A model generated the notes under the pieces. It worked only from the letters and a program-made list of their open reading frames with translations. It was not told where the DNA came from and did not search any database. A stretch of 64,000 nt of DNA, taken from NCBI RefSeq assembly GCF_001625695.1, contig NZ_AUXY01000074.1, positions 79,469 through 143,468 on the forward strand. Reading direction: 5' to 3'. Below are positions 49,119-58,415 of this stretch, piece by piece. The number at the start of each line of letters is the position of its first letter. Within the stretch, counting starts at the first letter, position 1. The DNA is from Pseudoalteromonas luteoviolacea H33-S. Its GTDB lineage: Bacteria > Pseudomonadota > Gammaproteobacteria > Enterobacterales > Alteromonadaceae. Both the position numbers and the translations under genes were made by a program.

Positions 49119-49285
49119 AAACGAGTGAAATCGTTTTGTTCATTGAGCCTATTAGCTGTGTGCTAAATGATGTATCTCAGCTTAAAAACAGGCTCTTAAT
49201 CAGGTTCAGAGTGACGGTGTTATTTGCAGTGCTGACACTTTGGGCTTGTCTTGGGATCTCATTAATCTTGATACCCAACTACGTC

Positions 49286-49306
49286 ATTCTGAGCTTGCCT
49301 CAGAAT
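49286..49306. repeat. REP-like palindrome after the chitinase gene
   Basis: ATTCTGAG and its complement CTCAGAAT around a 5-base centre, preceded by ACGTC. This ATTCTGAG..CTCAGAAT form resembles dispersed intergenic repeats of related marine bacteria (recalled), but only one copy is in the window. Confidence 0.5.
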
Positions 49307-49341
49307 CCATGTGTGCAAGTTAACATGTGGTAGCAAGACAT

Positions 49342-49370
49342 AAAAAAAGCTCTGTAAAAACAGAGCTTTT
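49342..49370. terminator. Terminator between the chitinase region and asnS
   Basis: Ten-base stem AAAAGCTCTG / CAGAGCTTTT with a 6-base loop. Read on the minus strand, a run of seven T follows, so it mainly serves asnS. Confidence 0.85.
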
Positions 49371-49389
49371 AAATTTAAACTAATTTGAA

Positions 49390-50787
49390 TTAGTAAGTTG
49401 CACTGCCTTTAGTACGTGGGAATGCGATAACGTCACGTACGTTACCCATACCTGTTACATAAGCAACTAGACGCTCGAAGCCTAGACCGAAGCCTGAGTG
49501 TGGGACTGTACCGTATTTACGAAGGTCTCTGTACCAGCTGTAATCTTCTTTATCTAAGCCCATTTCTTCTAGACGAGCATCAAGTACGTCTAAACGCTCT
49601 TCACGCTGTGAACCACCGATGATTTCACCGATACCAGGTGCAACAACATCCATTGCTGCAACTGTTTTACCGTCTTCGTTTTGACGCATGTAGAATGCTT
49701 TAATATCACGCGGGTAGTTTTTAATCACTACTGGCGCGTTGAAGTGCTCTTCAGCAAGGTAACGTTCGTGCTCTGACTGAAGGTCTACACCCCACTCAAC
49801 GTCAAATTCAAACTTTTTACCAGACGCTTTCAAGATTTCGATGGCATCTGTGTAATCAACTTGAGCAAAGTCTTTATCTACAAAGCTCTCAAGACGAGAA
49901 ATCGCCTCTTTGTTGATACGTTGAGCGAAGAACTCCATGTCGTCACGGCGCTCTTCTAATACGGCTTTAAACACATATTTAAGCATGCTTTCAGCAAGGT
50001 TTGCCACATCGTCTAAATCAGCAAATGCAACTTCAGGCTCAACCATCCAAAATTCTGCTAGGTGGCGAGAAGTGTTCGAGTTTTCAGCACGGAATGTAGG
50101 GCCGAAGGTGTAGATTTTAGACATTGCACTTGCGTACGTCTCACCGTTTAACTGACCAGATACTGTTAGGAATGCTTCTTTACCGAAGAAATCTTCGTTG
50201 TAATCAACATCGCCTTTGTCAGTGCGAGGTAGGTTGTTCATGTCTAACGTAGATACGCGGAACATTTCACCTGCGCCTTCACAGTCACTCGCTGTGATGA
50301 TTGGCGTGCTGATCCACATATAGCCTTGCTCATGGAAGAATCTGTGGATTGCTTGTGATAAGCAGTTACGAACACGTGTCACCGCACCCATAACGTTAGT
50401 GCGCGGACGTAAATGTGCGTGTTCACGTAGATATTCAATAGAGTGGCGCTTTGCTGCCATTGGGTATGTATCTGGATTTTCTACCCAGCCTAATACCTCA
50501 ACAGAGTTTGCTTGTAGTTCGAAGCTCTGGCCTTTACCTTGAGATTCTACAAGTACACCTGTTACTGCAACAGAACAACCAGCAGTAAGACGAGTTACTT
50601 CTTCATAATTATTAAGCGAATTAGGTACTACTGCTTGAATAGGGTCGAAACAAGAACCGTCGTGGACGGCAAGGAATGAAATACCCGCTTTTGAATCGCG
50701 TCGTGTACGGATCCAGCCTTTGATTGTAACTTGGCTGTCTACCGCAACGGTGCCTGCTAGTAGCTCCGTTATCGCTATGTGGCTCAT
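49390..50787 (-). CDS. asnS: Asparaginyl-tRNA synthetase
   Basis: AsnRS charges tRNA-Asn. The 465 residues show the N-terminal OB-fold anticodon domain ([26 protein letters not shown]) and the class II core: motif 1 region, motif 2 [21 protein letters not shown], and motif 3 [34 protein letters not shown] at the C-terminus. Length matches E. coli. TTGGAGT precedes the ATG. It is divergent from the small kinase-like gene across a 345-base spacer. Confidence 0.98.
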   Translation of the reverse strand: MSHIAITELLAGTVAVDSQVTIKGWIRTRRDSKAGISFLAVHDGSCFDPIQAVVPNSLNNYEEVTRLTAGCSVAVTGVLVESQGKGQSFELQANSVEVLGWVENPDTYPMAAKRHSIEYLREHAHLRPRTNVMGAVTRVRNCLSQAIHRFFHEQGYMWISTPIITASDCEGAGEMFRVSTLDMNNLPRTDKGDVDYNEDFFGKEAFLTVSGQLNGETYASAMSKIYTFGPTFRAENSNTSRHLAEFWMVEPEVAFADLDDVANLAESMLKYVFKAVLEERRDDMEFFAQRINKEAISRLESFVDKDFAQVDYTDAIEILKASGKKFEFDVEWGVDLQSEHERYLAEEHFNAPVVIKNYPRDIKAFYMRQNEDGKTVAAMDVVAPGIGEIIGGSQREERLDVLDARLEEMGLDKEDYSWYRDLRKYGTVPHSGFGLGFERLVAYVTGMGNVRDVIAFPRTKGSATY

Positions 50788-51132
50788 CTTTACTCCAAAA
50801 TGATTTGTAAAAAGGGCTTATATTGCCCAGCTAGTTTTTGTCTATATATGCTCATCAGTGCAAATTTCAATGCACTGAGCGCAAATTCTGCGGTGACTCG
50901 TTTTTTTAACGCAATTTGCTTGTTATGTTTGGAGTCACGTGATCGGTATCTTACCCCCGTTGGCTACATAAAAAAACTACCAAATGACCCAATTTTAAAA
51001 AAATTTGACTACAATGGCCAAAATTTGGCTGATCACTGGATTTGTGGCGGTATAGAGCACTGTGCGAAGGTCGATTTTTATGGCATTATAGCTTGGTTAT
51101 TAATAAAAAAAGTCGGAATGAATTTTCATTAA
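50788..51132. other. Divergent spacer between asnS and the kinase-like gene
   Basis: About 345 bases, AT-rich, presumably holding the asnS promoter and the promoter of the P-loop protein gene. A 117-codon frame runs through it from inside asnS, but its composition is not protein-like and it has no ribosome-binding site. I see no repeat or recognised operator. Confidence 0.5.
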
Positions 51133-51567
51133 ATGAAACAAGCTTTTATTTTAAGAGGATTACCAGGATCTGGTAAAACACACTACGCGCAAACATTAGC
51201 CGACGAGCTGGTGGCTGGTGATCAATCACAATATACAATTTGCTCTACGGATGACTATTTTACAGACGAGCAGGGCAATTATGAGTTTAATAAGGCGAAG
51301 CTGCCGCAATATCATAACTTAAACATTGCGCGTTTTGTTAATGCGCTCGCTGAAGGTATCCCTTTGGTCATTTTAGACAATACGAATATTAAAAAATGGG
51401 AATTTATCGCATATGTGAGCGCGGCACATGCGATGGGCTATCAAGTAAAAGAAGTAATTGTCGGAGAAGTAAAAGATAAGTCACTGCAACACTTATATGC
51501 TAAACGCAACCAGCATGGTGTAGCACTGAAAACCATTAGTAAAATGGCACATATGTTCGAATGGTAA
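51133..51567 (+). CDS. P-loop (AAA_33/polynucleotide-kinase-like) ATP-binding protein
   Basis: A 144-residue cytoplasmic protein with Walker A LRGLPGSGKT (about 7-16), a Walker-B-like VILDNTN and a C-terminal basic pair RNQHGV. The layout matches small zeta-toxin/polynucleotide-kinase-like P-loop proteins (AAA_33, N4BP2-type); the substrate is not known. The start has only a weak ribosome-binding site. A strong bidirectional terminator follows at once. Confidence 0.8.
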   Translation: MKQAFILRGLPGSGKTHYAQTLADELVAGDQSQYTICSTDDYFTDEQGNYEFNKAKLPQYHNLNIARFVNALAEGIPLVILDNTNIKKWEFIAYVSAAHAMGYQVKEVIVGEVKDKSLQHLYAKRNQHGVALKTISKMAHMFEW

Positions 51568-51595
51568 AAAGCCGACTTTTAAGTCGGCTTTTTTT
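51566..51595. terminator. Bidirectional terminator between kinase-like gene and kamA-like gene
   Basis: Thirteen-base stem AAAAAGCCGACTT and complement with T-run on the plus strand and A/T symmetry for the minus strand. It overlaps the last base of the kinase-like stop codon. Confidence 0.9.
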
Positions 51596-51600
51596 ATGTT

Positions 51601-52938
51601 TTACATCGCTTCGTATTCTTCTTGCCAGAAGAATTTTTCTTCACCAAATGCTGGCTTCAAGTCGTCTAGCCAATGCGCGTTTTCGTTAAACTCCGCAAAG
51701 AATGGACGCTGTACCCACTCAGGGTTACGTGCTTGAATAAAGCGTAGAACGAATACTTTTTCGCCATTGATTTCTGTTACACCTGAGATCTCAACTTTAC
51801 CTGGGCCTGCACTCATTGATGGACCACGCACTGTACGGCTCACACCAGATACTTGCTTATAGGCATCTCTGAAAATTTCCCATGTTTTGTGCAGTGGTAA
51901 TTCAAAGTAACGCTTTGCACCTGTATCACGCTCGATGAACATGTAGTAAGGGATCATGCCCATTTGCGTTTGCTCTTTCCACATTTCAGCCCACATATTT
52001 GGATCTGTATTTAAGTGGTTAAGCAAAGGCGCTTGAGTTCTGATCTGTGCACCTGTTTTGCGAATAAGCTTAATTGCTTCTTTTGCAACATCAGTGCGAA
52101 GTTCTTGTTTATGGTTTACGTGTGCCATAAATGAAACATGTTTACCAGCGTCAACAAGTTCTTTAATCAGTGCTAATAAATCTTCTGCATCTGGGTCAGT
52201 TACGTATCTGAATGGCCAGAAAGTTAAAGACTTAGTACCGATACGAATAGTACGGATGTGGTCAAATCTTGGCTCTTTTAGTGCCTCTAGGTACTTACGT
52301 AACTTCACTGTACGCATTACCATTGGATCGCCACCTGTCATCAGTAGATCTGTAACTTCAGTGTGCTCTTCTAGGTATCTGTGTAGTAGCTCTTCATCGT
52401 TATTGTTGAAACGTGTCGCCTTACCAACGAACTGTGCCCAACGGAAACAGAAAGTACAATAAGAGTGGCAGTACTGACCTTGTGCAGGGAAAAATAATAC
52501 TGTTTCTTTGTACTTGTGTTGAACACCTTCAACGTTTTCGCCTTCAAAAGACGGCACGTTTTTGTCCATTTGGCCCGCCGGATGCGGGTTAAGCTTTTGT
52601 CTTAGCTTAGTTGCCAGTTCAAATACTTCTTCTGGCGTATGTTCACGCTTTAATAAAGCAGCCATTTCATCATATGACTCGTCATCAAGCATACCGCGCT
52701 GTGGGAATGTCAGCTGGAACACTGGGTCATTAGGTACCTTGTCCCAATCAATCAATTCGTCGATAACGTAATTATTTACACGGAATGGGAATACGTTAGC
52801 AACGACTTTCATTTGAAAGCGCAGGTGCTCAGGCAGCTTATCAAGCTGTTCGATCTTATCAATTTGACGGTGTTGGTACACAGTAAAGCGAGGTGGCTGA
52901 TAGGCCTCTGCCGGCTGCAATTGGACGGATTGTTGCAT
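51601..52938 (-). CDS. Lysine 2,3-aminomutase-like radical SAM protein (KamA family)
   Basis: A 445-residue radical SAM, PLP-dependent aminomutase homologue. The cluster-binding motif is Cys157, Cys161, Cys164 (CHSYCTFC), followed by the GGDPMV segment. The PLP lysine is probably Lys381 in SAGPGKVEISG, which stands where characterised lysine 2,3-aminomutases have DAPGGGGK. The aspartate of that loop, one of two that hold the lysine side chain, is missing, while Asp338 (ERDTGAKRYF) may be the other. The substrate may therefore not be plain lysine (inference). It stands alone, 6 bases after a bidirectional terminator, facing away from bioA. Confidence 0.85.
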   Translation of the reverse strand: MQQSVQLQPAEAYQPPRFTVYQHRQIDKIEQLDKLPEHLRFQMKVVANVFPFRVNNYVIDELIDWDKVPNDPVFQLTFPQRGMLDDESYDEMAALLKREHTPEEVFELATKLRQKLNPHPAGQMDKNVPSFEGENVEGVQHKYKETVLFFPAQGQYCHSYCTFCFRWAQFVGKATRFNNNDEELLHRYLEEHTEVTDLLMTGGDPMVMRTVKLRKYLEALKEPRFDHIRTIRIGTKSLTFWPFRYVTDPDAEDLLALIKELVDAGKHVSFMAHVNHKQELRTDVAKEAIKLIRKTGAQIRTQAPLLNHLNTDPNMWAEMWKEQTQMGMIPYYMFIERDTGAKRYFELPLHKTWEIFRDAYKQVSGVSRTVRGPSMSAGPGKVEISGVTEINGEKVFVLRFIQARNPEWVQRPFFAEFNENAHWLDDLKPAFGEEKFFWQEEYEAM

Positions 52939-53103
52939 ACTTACTACTTCTCAGCTTGCTAGATTTTAAAAAAGAGACGCATTATAGCAAAAAGCTGAAG
53001 TAAATTCAGGTACAAATCGCTAAAGGCCCTGAAAAAATGATAGTTTTCATCGTATGTGGTTGGATTCTATACAGACTTGTGTGATAAATAATCACCGAGG
53101 GAT

Positions 53104-53142
53104 AAAAGATGTCAGCTCATATGTGGTGAATAAGCTGACATC
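53104..53142 (-). terminator. Terminator after bioA
   Basis: Ten-base stem GATGTCAGCT / AGCTGACATC with a 15-base loop; on the minus strand it is followed by TTTTAT, just past the bioA stop. Confidence 0.75.
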
Positions 53143-53150
53143 CTATGATT

Positions 53151-54440
53151 CTAGTAAGCTTTTTGCTCAATCGCTTGATAGATACCGTCGATTAAATGAG
53201 CGATATCGTCACTAGAAGTGATATAAGGAGGCATAATGTATATCAGTTTGCCAAATGGGCGGATCCATAATCCTTTTTCGATAAAGAACTTTTGAATTTT
53301 TGCTACGTCGACCACATCAAGTAGTTCAACGACCCCAATGGCACCGAGTGTTCTGACTTCTTTGACTGCCTCGAGTGACTCACAACGATGCAAGTCTTGC
53401 ATTGCGTTGTAAAGACGGGTGACATTGCCATGCCAATCCGTTTCTTCTAGTAATTCAATACTCGCAACTGCCGTTGCGCAAGCTAGTGGGTTACCCATAA
53501 AGGTTGGGCCGTGCATCAGTACTTTTGCTTCACCTTGGCTTATCCCCAGCGCGACCTTGTCTGTGGTCAAGGTGGCTGATAACGTCATACATCCACCTGT
53601 TAATGCTTTGCCGATACACAAAATATCAGGTGCGATGTCAGCATGTTCGCAAGCGAACATTTTACCGGTACGACCGAAGCCAGTGGCAATTTCGTCAAGT
53701 ATTAACAGCACGTCGTACTCGTCGCAAAGCTCGCGGAGCTTTTTAAGATATTCGGCATTGTAAAAGTTCATGCCGCCTGCGTTTTGCACAATTGGCTCAA
53801 TGATGAAGGCAGCAAGCTCATTGTGGTGCTGTTTAAATGTATTTTCTAAGGCGACTAGTTCAGCGTCGTTTTGCTCTTCGCCAAACTTGGATTGTGGTGC
53901 ATCAACAAAAATATGCTCAGGTAAAAAGCCTTGATACATGCTGTGCATCGAGTTGACAGGATCACAGACACTCATCGCAGCAAAGGTATCACCATGGTAG
54001 CCTTTTTTGGCAGTCATTAATTTATTTTTAAAGTGATGACCTTGGCTCAGCCAATATTGCAAAGCCATTTTAATGGCCACCTCAACACTTACAGAGCCAC
54101 TGTCTGCTAAAAATACCCGTTGCAGGGGCTCAGGTGTGATCTCAACGAGCTTTTTACATAAATTGACGGCAGGCGCATGAGTAATGCCGCCAAACATCAC
54201 ATGACTCATTTGGCTGGCTTGATCAGTCATTGCTTTAACAAGTTTTGGGTGATTGTAACCATGCAGAGCGCTCCACCAAGAGGCCATACCATCTATCAGA
54301 GACTCACCCGTTTCTAAAAATATGCGGTTTTTATCTGTGTGTGTCACTGGATAAACAGGCAGCGGATCGATCATTGACGTATAGGGATGCCAGATGTGGG
54401 CTTTGTCAAAATTCAGATCGATCGGTTGTTTTTTGTTCAT
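53151..54440 (-). CDS. bioA: Adenosylmethionine-8-amino-7-oxononanoate aminotransferase
   Basis: BioA is the PLP enzyme converting KAPA to DAPA in biotin synthesis, with S-adenosylmethionine as amino donor. The 429 residues contain IWHPYTSMIDPLPVYPV, WWSALHGYNHP, KKGYHGDTFAAMSVCDP, LILDEIATGFGRTGKMFACEH and the PLP lysine in CIGKALTGGCMTLSATL. ATG 54440 is chosen over an ATG eight codons upstream: CAAGG lies 8 bases before it and it gives the usual start. The ribosome-binding site lies inside the BirA operator. Divergent from bioBFCD, as in E. coli. Confidence 0.97.
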   Translation of the reverse strand: MNKKQPIDLNFDKAHIWHPYTSMIDPLPVYPVTHTDKNRIFLETGESLIDGMASWWSALHGYNHPKLVKAMTDQASQMSHVMFGGITHAPAVNLCKKLVEITPEPLQRVFLADSGSVSVEVAIKMALQYWLSQGHHFKNKLMTAKKGYHGDTFAAMSVCDPVNSMHSMYQGFLPEHIFVDAPQSKFGEEQNDAELVALENTFKQHHNELAAFIIEPIVQNAGGMNFYNAEYLKKLRELCDEYDVLLILDEIATGFGRTGKMFACEHADIAPDILCIGKALTGGCMTLSATLTTDKVALGISQGEAKVLMHGPTFMGNPLACATAVASIELLEETDWHGNVTRLYNAMQDLHRCESLEAVKEVRTLGAIGVVELLDVVDVAKIQKFFIEKGLWIRPFGKLIYIMPPYITSSDDIAHLIDGIYQAIEQKAY

Positions 54441-54474
54441 TTGTAAACCTTGTTTGCTCATCACTCGTTGACAA
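54441..54474. promoter_or_regulatory. BirA operator between bioA and bioB
   Basis: TTGTAAACC at 54441-54449, 16 bases, then CGTTGACAA at 54466-54474, matching the BirA site TTGTAAACC-N16-GGTTTACAA in the first half fully and the second at 7 of 9 positions. It touches the bioA start codon and covers its ribosome-binding site. A plus-strand promoter TTGACA (54468-54473) with TAGACT 16 bases on overlaps the second half, so biotin-loaded BirA should block both directions. Confidence 0.8.
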
Positions 54475-54553
54475 TACTAAAGCAAGAAGTAGACTAAGCC
54501 AATCACCGTCAAATTATCTGGCGAAAAAAACCAGAAAAAGAAGAGATTAAGTT

Positions 54554-55597
54554 ATGGAATATGGCATCGTTCGTCATGATTGGAAACACGCAGAAGTAAA
54601 AGCATTATTTGAAATGCCTTTTAACGACTTACTATTTTATGCTGCGAGCGTACATCGCAAAAACTTCAAACAAAATGAAGTCCAGATCTCTACTCTTCTG
54701 TCGATTAAAACAGGCGCATGTCCAGAAGATTGTAAATACTGTCCGCAGTCAGGTCACTATAAAACAGACCTAGAAAGAGAACGACTGATGGAAGTTGAAA
54801 AGGTTGTTAACCAAGCAAAATTGGCAAAAGAAAAGGGCGCAACGCGTTTTTGTATGGGTGCTGCTTGGTCAGATCCAAAAGACAGAGACATGCCATACAT
54901 TGAAAAAATGGTTAAAGAAGTCAGCGCACTTGGTCTAGAAACATGCATGACCCTTGGTAAGCTAGACAATCAAAAAGCACATGCTTTAAAAGACGCAGGT
55001 CTTGATTATTACAATCATAACCTAGATACCTCACCTGAATATTACGAGCAGATCATCACAACACGTACTTACGCAGACCGACTAAATACCATTGATCACG
55101 TGCGCGATGCAGGCATGAAGGTTTGTTCTGGTGGTATCGTGGGTATGGGTGAGCAGGCTGCAGACCGTTATGGTTTATTAATGCAGTTAGCAAACTTACC
55201 AAAGCAACCAGAAAGTGTGCCAATTAACATGCTGGTTAAAGTAGCGGGTACACCGCTTGAAGATGTAGATGATTTAGATCATTTTGAGTTCATCCGTACT
55301 ATTGCTGTGGCACGTATCATGATGCCAGAGAGCTATGTGCGTTTATCAGCAGGCCGTACTGCGATGAATGAGCAAATGCAGTCAATGTGTTTCTTTGCTG
55401 GTGCAAACTCTATTTTCTATGGTGATAAGCTATTAACTACGGAAAACCCTGAAGCAGATGCAGATATGAACCTACTTAAAAAGCTAGGTATGAAGCCTGA
55501 GACTCGTGAAGACTACTCAGATGAAGCGTATGAAGCGTCTCTTAACTCTGCAATTGCAGACAAAGCAACGTCAGAGCTATTCTACGAAGCAAAATAA
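54554..55597 (+). CDS. bioB: Biotin synthase
   Basis: BioB is the radical SAM enzyme that inserts sulphur into dethiobiotin. The 347 residues hold the cluster motif [14 protein letters not shown] and the family segments [51 protein letters not shown] and [34 protein letters not shown], which supply the second-cluster ligands. It starts the bioBFCD operon, 80 bases from the BirA operator; the next gene bioF starts directly after its stop. Confidence 0.98.
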   Translation: MEYGIVRHDWKHAEVKALFEMPFNDLLFYAASVHRKNFKQNEVQISTLLSIKTGACPEDCKYCPQSGHYKTDLERERLMEVEKVVNQAKLAKEKGATRFCMGAAWSDPKDRDMPYIEKMVKEVSALGLETCMTLGKLDNQKAHALKDAGLDYYNHNLDTSPEYYEQIITTRTYADRLNTIDHVRDAGMKVCSGGIVGMGEQAADRYGLLMQLANLPKQPESVPINMLVKVAGTPLEDVDDLDHFEFIRTIAVARIMMPESYVRLSAGRTAMNEQMQSMCFFAGANSIFYGDKLLTTENPEADADMNLLKKLGMKPETREDYSDEAYEASLNSAIADKATSELFYEAK

Positions 55598-56731
55598 ATG
55601 GCGTTTGAATTTATAGATCAAGCGCTAGAAGACAAAGCACGTGACGCGCTGCAGCGTCGCCGTACCTGCATAGATAAAGTGTCTGCTCGTCATATCCAAG
55701 TTGATGGGCAGCAATACTTAAACTTTGCCAGTAATGATTATTTAGCGCTTGGAGATCAAACTATTTCTGGAGACTTCGTTGCTGGCAGTAAAAGCTCAGC
55801 TCTGGTCACTGGATATCAGCGCACCCACCGATTGTTAGAGGCTAAATTGTGTGAGTTGCTTGGCTACGAGAGAGCCATGCTATTTGCCAGTGGCTTTGGC
55901 GCTAATTTTAGTGTGCTCAGCACTTTATTTCATGATAATAAAGCTGGCCAAGACAGCGCTATGTTTCAAGACAAGCTCAATCATGCCAGTCTCATTGATG
56001 GTGGGCTGAACAGCAGCGCTAAGTTAGTCAGGTTTAATCACAACGATATGGGTCATTTGCGTACGCGTTTGGAAAAAACACGTGTCCAAAACAAGCTTAT
56101 TGTCAGTGAAGGTATTTTCTCAATGGATGGCGATGGTGCGCCGTTGCATGAACTGAAGTCTTTGGCTGATACCCACAGCGCCTGGTTGATGATTGATGAT
56201 GCCCACAGTTTCGGGGTGTGCGGTGAAAGTGGTTTAGGCTCTGTCGAGTCCGGTGTGAGGCCAGATATTTTAGTGATCACATTCGGTAAGGCCATGGGAT
56301 GTCAAGGCGCTGCTGTGCTCTCAAGCAAACGAGTGATTGATTACATGGTACAGTTTAACCGTGAATATACCTACTCAACGGCCATGTCGCCCGCTTTAGC
56401 TGAGATTGCCTCAACGCAGTTATCAAGATTATGTGACAGCGGTAGTGCTCGTGATACACTCCATCGCCATATTACGCAATTTAAAGCGCTTTGTAGGGAT
56501 GCGGGCATTCCAGTGCAGGCATCAAATAGTGCGATTCAGCCGATTGTATTGGGCGATGCGCAAAGCACGCTAAATGCGCAGCAAGGCCTTGCACAAAAAG
56601 GTATTTGGCTGACCGCAATTAGGCCGCCAACGGTGCCACACAATACGGCTAGATTACGTGTAACACTGACCGCAGCGCACCAGCAAGCTGACATCGAATA
56701 CTTGGTGGAATGCCTCAAGGAGGTAATATGA
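55598..56731 (+). CDS. bioF: 8-amino-7-oxononanoate synthase
   Basis: BioF joins pimeloyl-ACP (or -CoA) and alanine to give KAPA, using PLP. The 377 residues contain YLNFASNDYLALG, ALVTGYQRTHRLLEAKLCELLGYERAMLFASGFGANFSVL, DDAHSFGVCGESG and the PLP lysine in VITFGKAMGCQGA. Its ATG follows the bioB stop without a gap; its own end overlaps bioC by 4 bases. Length normal. Confidence 0.97.
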   Translation: MAFEFIDQALEDKARDALQRRRTCIDKVSARHIQVDGQQYLNFASNDYLALGDQTISGDFVAGSKSSALVTGYQRTHRLLEAKLCELLGYERAMLFASGFGANFSVLSTLFHDNKAGQDSAMFQDKLNHASLIDGGLNSSAKLVRFNHNDMGHLRTRLEKTRVQNKLIVSEGIFSMDGDGAPLHELKSLADTHSAWLMIDDAHSFGVCGESGLGSVESGVRPDILVITFGKAMGCQGAAVLSSKRVIDYMVQFNREYTYSTAMSPALAEIASTQLSRLCDSGSARDTLHRHITQFKALCRDAGIPVQASNSAIQPIVLGDAQSTLNAQQGLAQKGIWLTAIRPPTVPHNTARLRVTLTAAHQQADIEYLVECLKEVI

Positions 56732-57480
56732 GTGCGATGTTAAAACTGAATATTGCTGATAAGTTTTCACGCGCGTCTGCTCAGTACATTAAGCACGCTA
56801 ATGTACAACAGCGCTCAGCCGAAATTCTGTTTTCCGGTTTAAACCGCCGCTACAACACCATGTTGGATTTGGGGGCGGGGCCGATGCAACATCATAGCGT
56901 GCTATCTCAAAAGTGCGAGACGTTAGTGGCGTTAGACTTGAGCGAAGGCATGCTAAAACAAGGCCCAGCATCTGCCATGAAAGTGTGTGCGGATATGGAT
57001 GCTCTGCCTTTGCAAGCAGAGTCTGTTGAATGTGTGTTTAGTAATTTTGCGATGCAGTGGAGCAGTGACTTACCAACATTATTTAAGCGTTTGAATACCG
57101 TGTTAAAGGCTGGTGGCAGTGCGCATTTATCCATTGTTATTGATGGCTCTTTACGTGAAATTGCTAAAGCTTGGCAGGGCGTAGATGGTCATTGTCATGT
57201 AAACCAATTCACGCGATTTGAAGACGTACAGCAGATTGCAAGGCAAGCTGGGTTTTCGATCCGGTCGATGAGTAAACGCTGCTTGGTTGATATTTACAGC
57301 ACCCCACGCGAGGCGCTTAAGTCGGTAAAATGCATAGGTGCAAACCAGTTAAATAATACAGATACGCGCCGTGGCTTAGTGGGTAAAGAAAGTTATCAGG
57401 CCTTGTTAAAAGCCTATCCACTTGTTGATGGCTTCGCCCATGTTAGTTACGAGGTGGCATTTTTGGAGTTAACAAAATAA
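56728..57480 (+). CDS. bioC: Malonyl-ACP O-methyltransferase BioC
   Basis: BioC methylates malonyl-ACP, disguising it for fatty-acid-type elongation to pimeloyl-ACP. The 250-residue SAM methyltransferase begins in the family style (IADKFSRASAQYIKHANVQQRSAEIL), with motif I MLDLGAGPMQHH and FSNFAMQWSSDLPTLF. The ATG at 56728 has a perfect AAGGAGGT and overlaps the bioF stop; the frame is open six codons upstream without support. The methyl group must later be removed by BioH or a substitute, not present here. Confidence 0.94.
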   Translation: MSAMLKLNIADKFSRASAQYIKHANVQQRSAEILFSGLNRRYNTMLDLGAGPMQHHSVLSQKCETLVALDLSEGMLKQGPASAMKVCADMDALPLQAESVECVFSNFAMQWSSDLPTLFKRLNTVLKAGGSAHLSIVIDGSLREIAKAWQGVDGHCHVNQFTRFEDVQQIARQAGFSIRSMSKRCLVDIYSTPREALKSVKCIGANQLNNTDTRRGLVGKESYQALLKAYPLVDGFAHVSYEVAFLELTK

Positions 57481-58157
57481 TGAGTCAGTTTTTTATTACC
57501 GGTACGGATACTGAAGTTGGCAAAACCTATGTCACAAGTTTGCTGCTGAAGTATCTTGTCTCAAAAAAGAAAAAAGCCGTTGGTTTTAAACCCATTGCTG
57601 CTGGTGCAGAAGAGGCGTTTGGTGAGCTGGTCAACGAAGATGCATTAACTTTAATGGAAGCGGCCAATGTGCACGGCACATATGAGCAAATTAACCCGTT
57701 TTGCTTTGCGCCGCCTATAGCACCACATATTGCCGCAAGTCGAGTTGATGTGCATATTTCAAAACAAGATTTGACCAACAAACTGGCTGATGTGTCTACA
57801 TTAGGTGCTGAATTCACCATGGTTGAAGGTGCAGGCGGTTGGGCATTGCCAATCAATGATACAGACTTTTTATCCACTTGGGTTGCAGAGCAAAACCTAC
57901 CCGTTATTCTTGTGGTTGGTATGAAGTTAGGTTGCTTAAATCATGCGTTTTTAACGGCCCAAGCCATTGAGGCGTCAGGGGCAAAATGTGTTGGCTGGAT
58001 TGCCAATCAAATTGACCCAAATATGGCAGAGTATGACGCGAACCTAGAGACGTTAAAGCAACGCCTTGATTTTCCGCTTTTAGCTGTCACGCCTTATTCT
58101 GAAGAAAAAGCCAAGATGCAAGTGCACTCAGCACTGAATAGCTTACTTGGCGTGTAA
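57480..58157 (+). CDS. bioD: Dethiobiotin synthetase
   Basis: BioD closes the ureido ring of dethiobiotin from DAPA with CO2 and ATP. The 225 residues begin FFITGTDTEVGKTYVTSLLLKYL (P-loop GTDTEVGKT) and contain KPIAAGAEE, FAPPIAPHIAA and VEGAGGWALPIND, all family motifs. The start overlaps the bioC stop (TAATG). Last gene of the biotin operon; a 14-bp hairpin terminator follows at 58171. Confidence 0.97.
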   Translation: MSQFFITGTDTEVGKTYVTSLLLKYLVSKKKKAVGFKPIAAGAEEAFGELVNEDALTLMEAANVHGTYEQINPFCFAPPIAPHIAASRVDVHISKQDLTNKLADVSTLGAEFTMVEGAGGWALPINDTDFLSTWVAEQNLPVILVVGMKLGCLNHAFLTAQAIEASGAKCVGWIANQIDPNMAEYDANLETLKQRLDFPLLAVTPYSEEKAKMQVHSALNSLLGV

Positions 58158-58170
58158 TACTTATATTTAA

Positions 58171-58213
58171 AAATAACCTTCATATTTTTTATCTATATTT
58201 ATGAAGGTTATTT
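58171..58213 (+). terminator. Terminator after the bio operon
   Basis: Fourteen-base perfect stem AAATAACCTTCATA and complement with a 15-base T-rich loop; TTTATT ends the second arm. Confidence 0.7.
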
Positions 58214-58415
58214 ATTAAAATCCTGCCAAATATCAAATTTAAGTTACGACTTGTTGATTTAAAATCATCTATTTAATTATTTTAAAAAGTAATTTTTACA
58301 TTCAATCATAAATAAATGTTTTGTTACTTATTACATTAATAGATTATAAATTTCATCGTTATCTTTATATCTTTACGACGTTTCTAGCATTATCAGTAAA
58401 AGAAAGGAAAATGCT

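Noticed and set aside
49136..49333. 65-codon frame after the chitinase gene
   Set aside because: Spans the REP-like repeat, has no ribosome-binding site and is not protein-like.
50779..51132. 117-codon frame in the asnS/kinase-like gene spacer
   Set aside because: Begins antisense inside asnS, has no ribosome-binding site and an irregular composition; ends against the next gene's start by chance.
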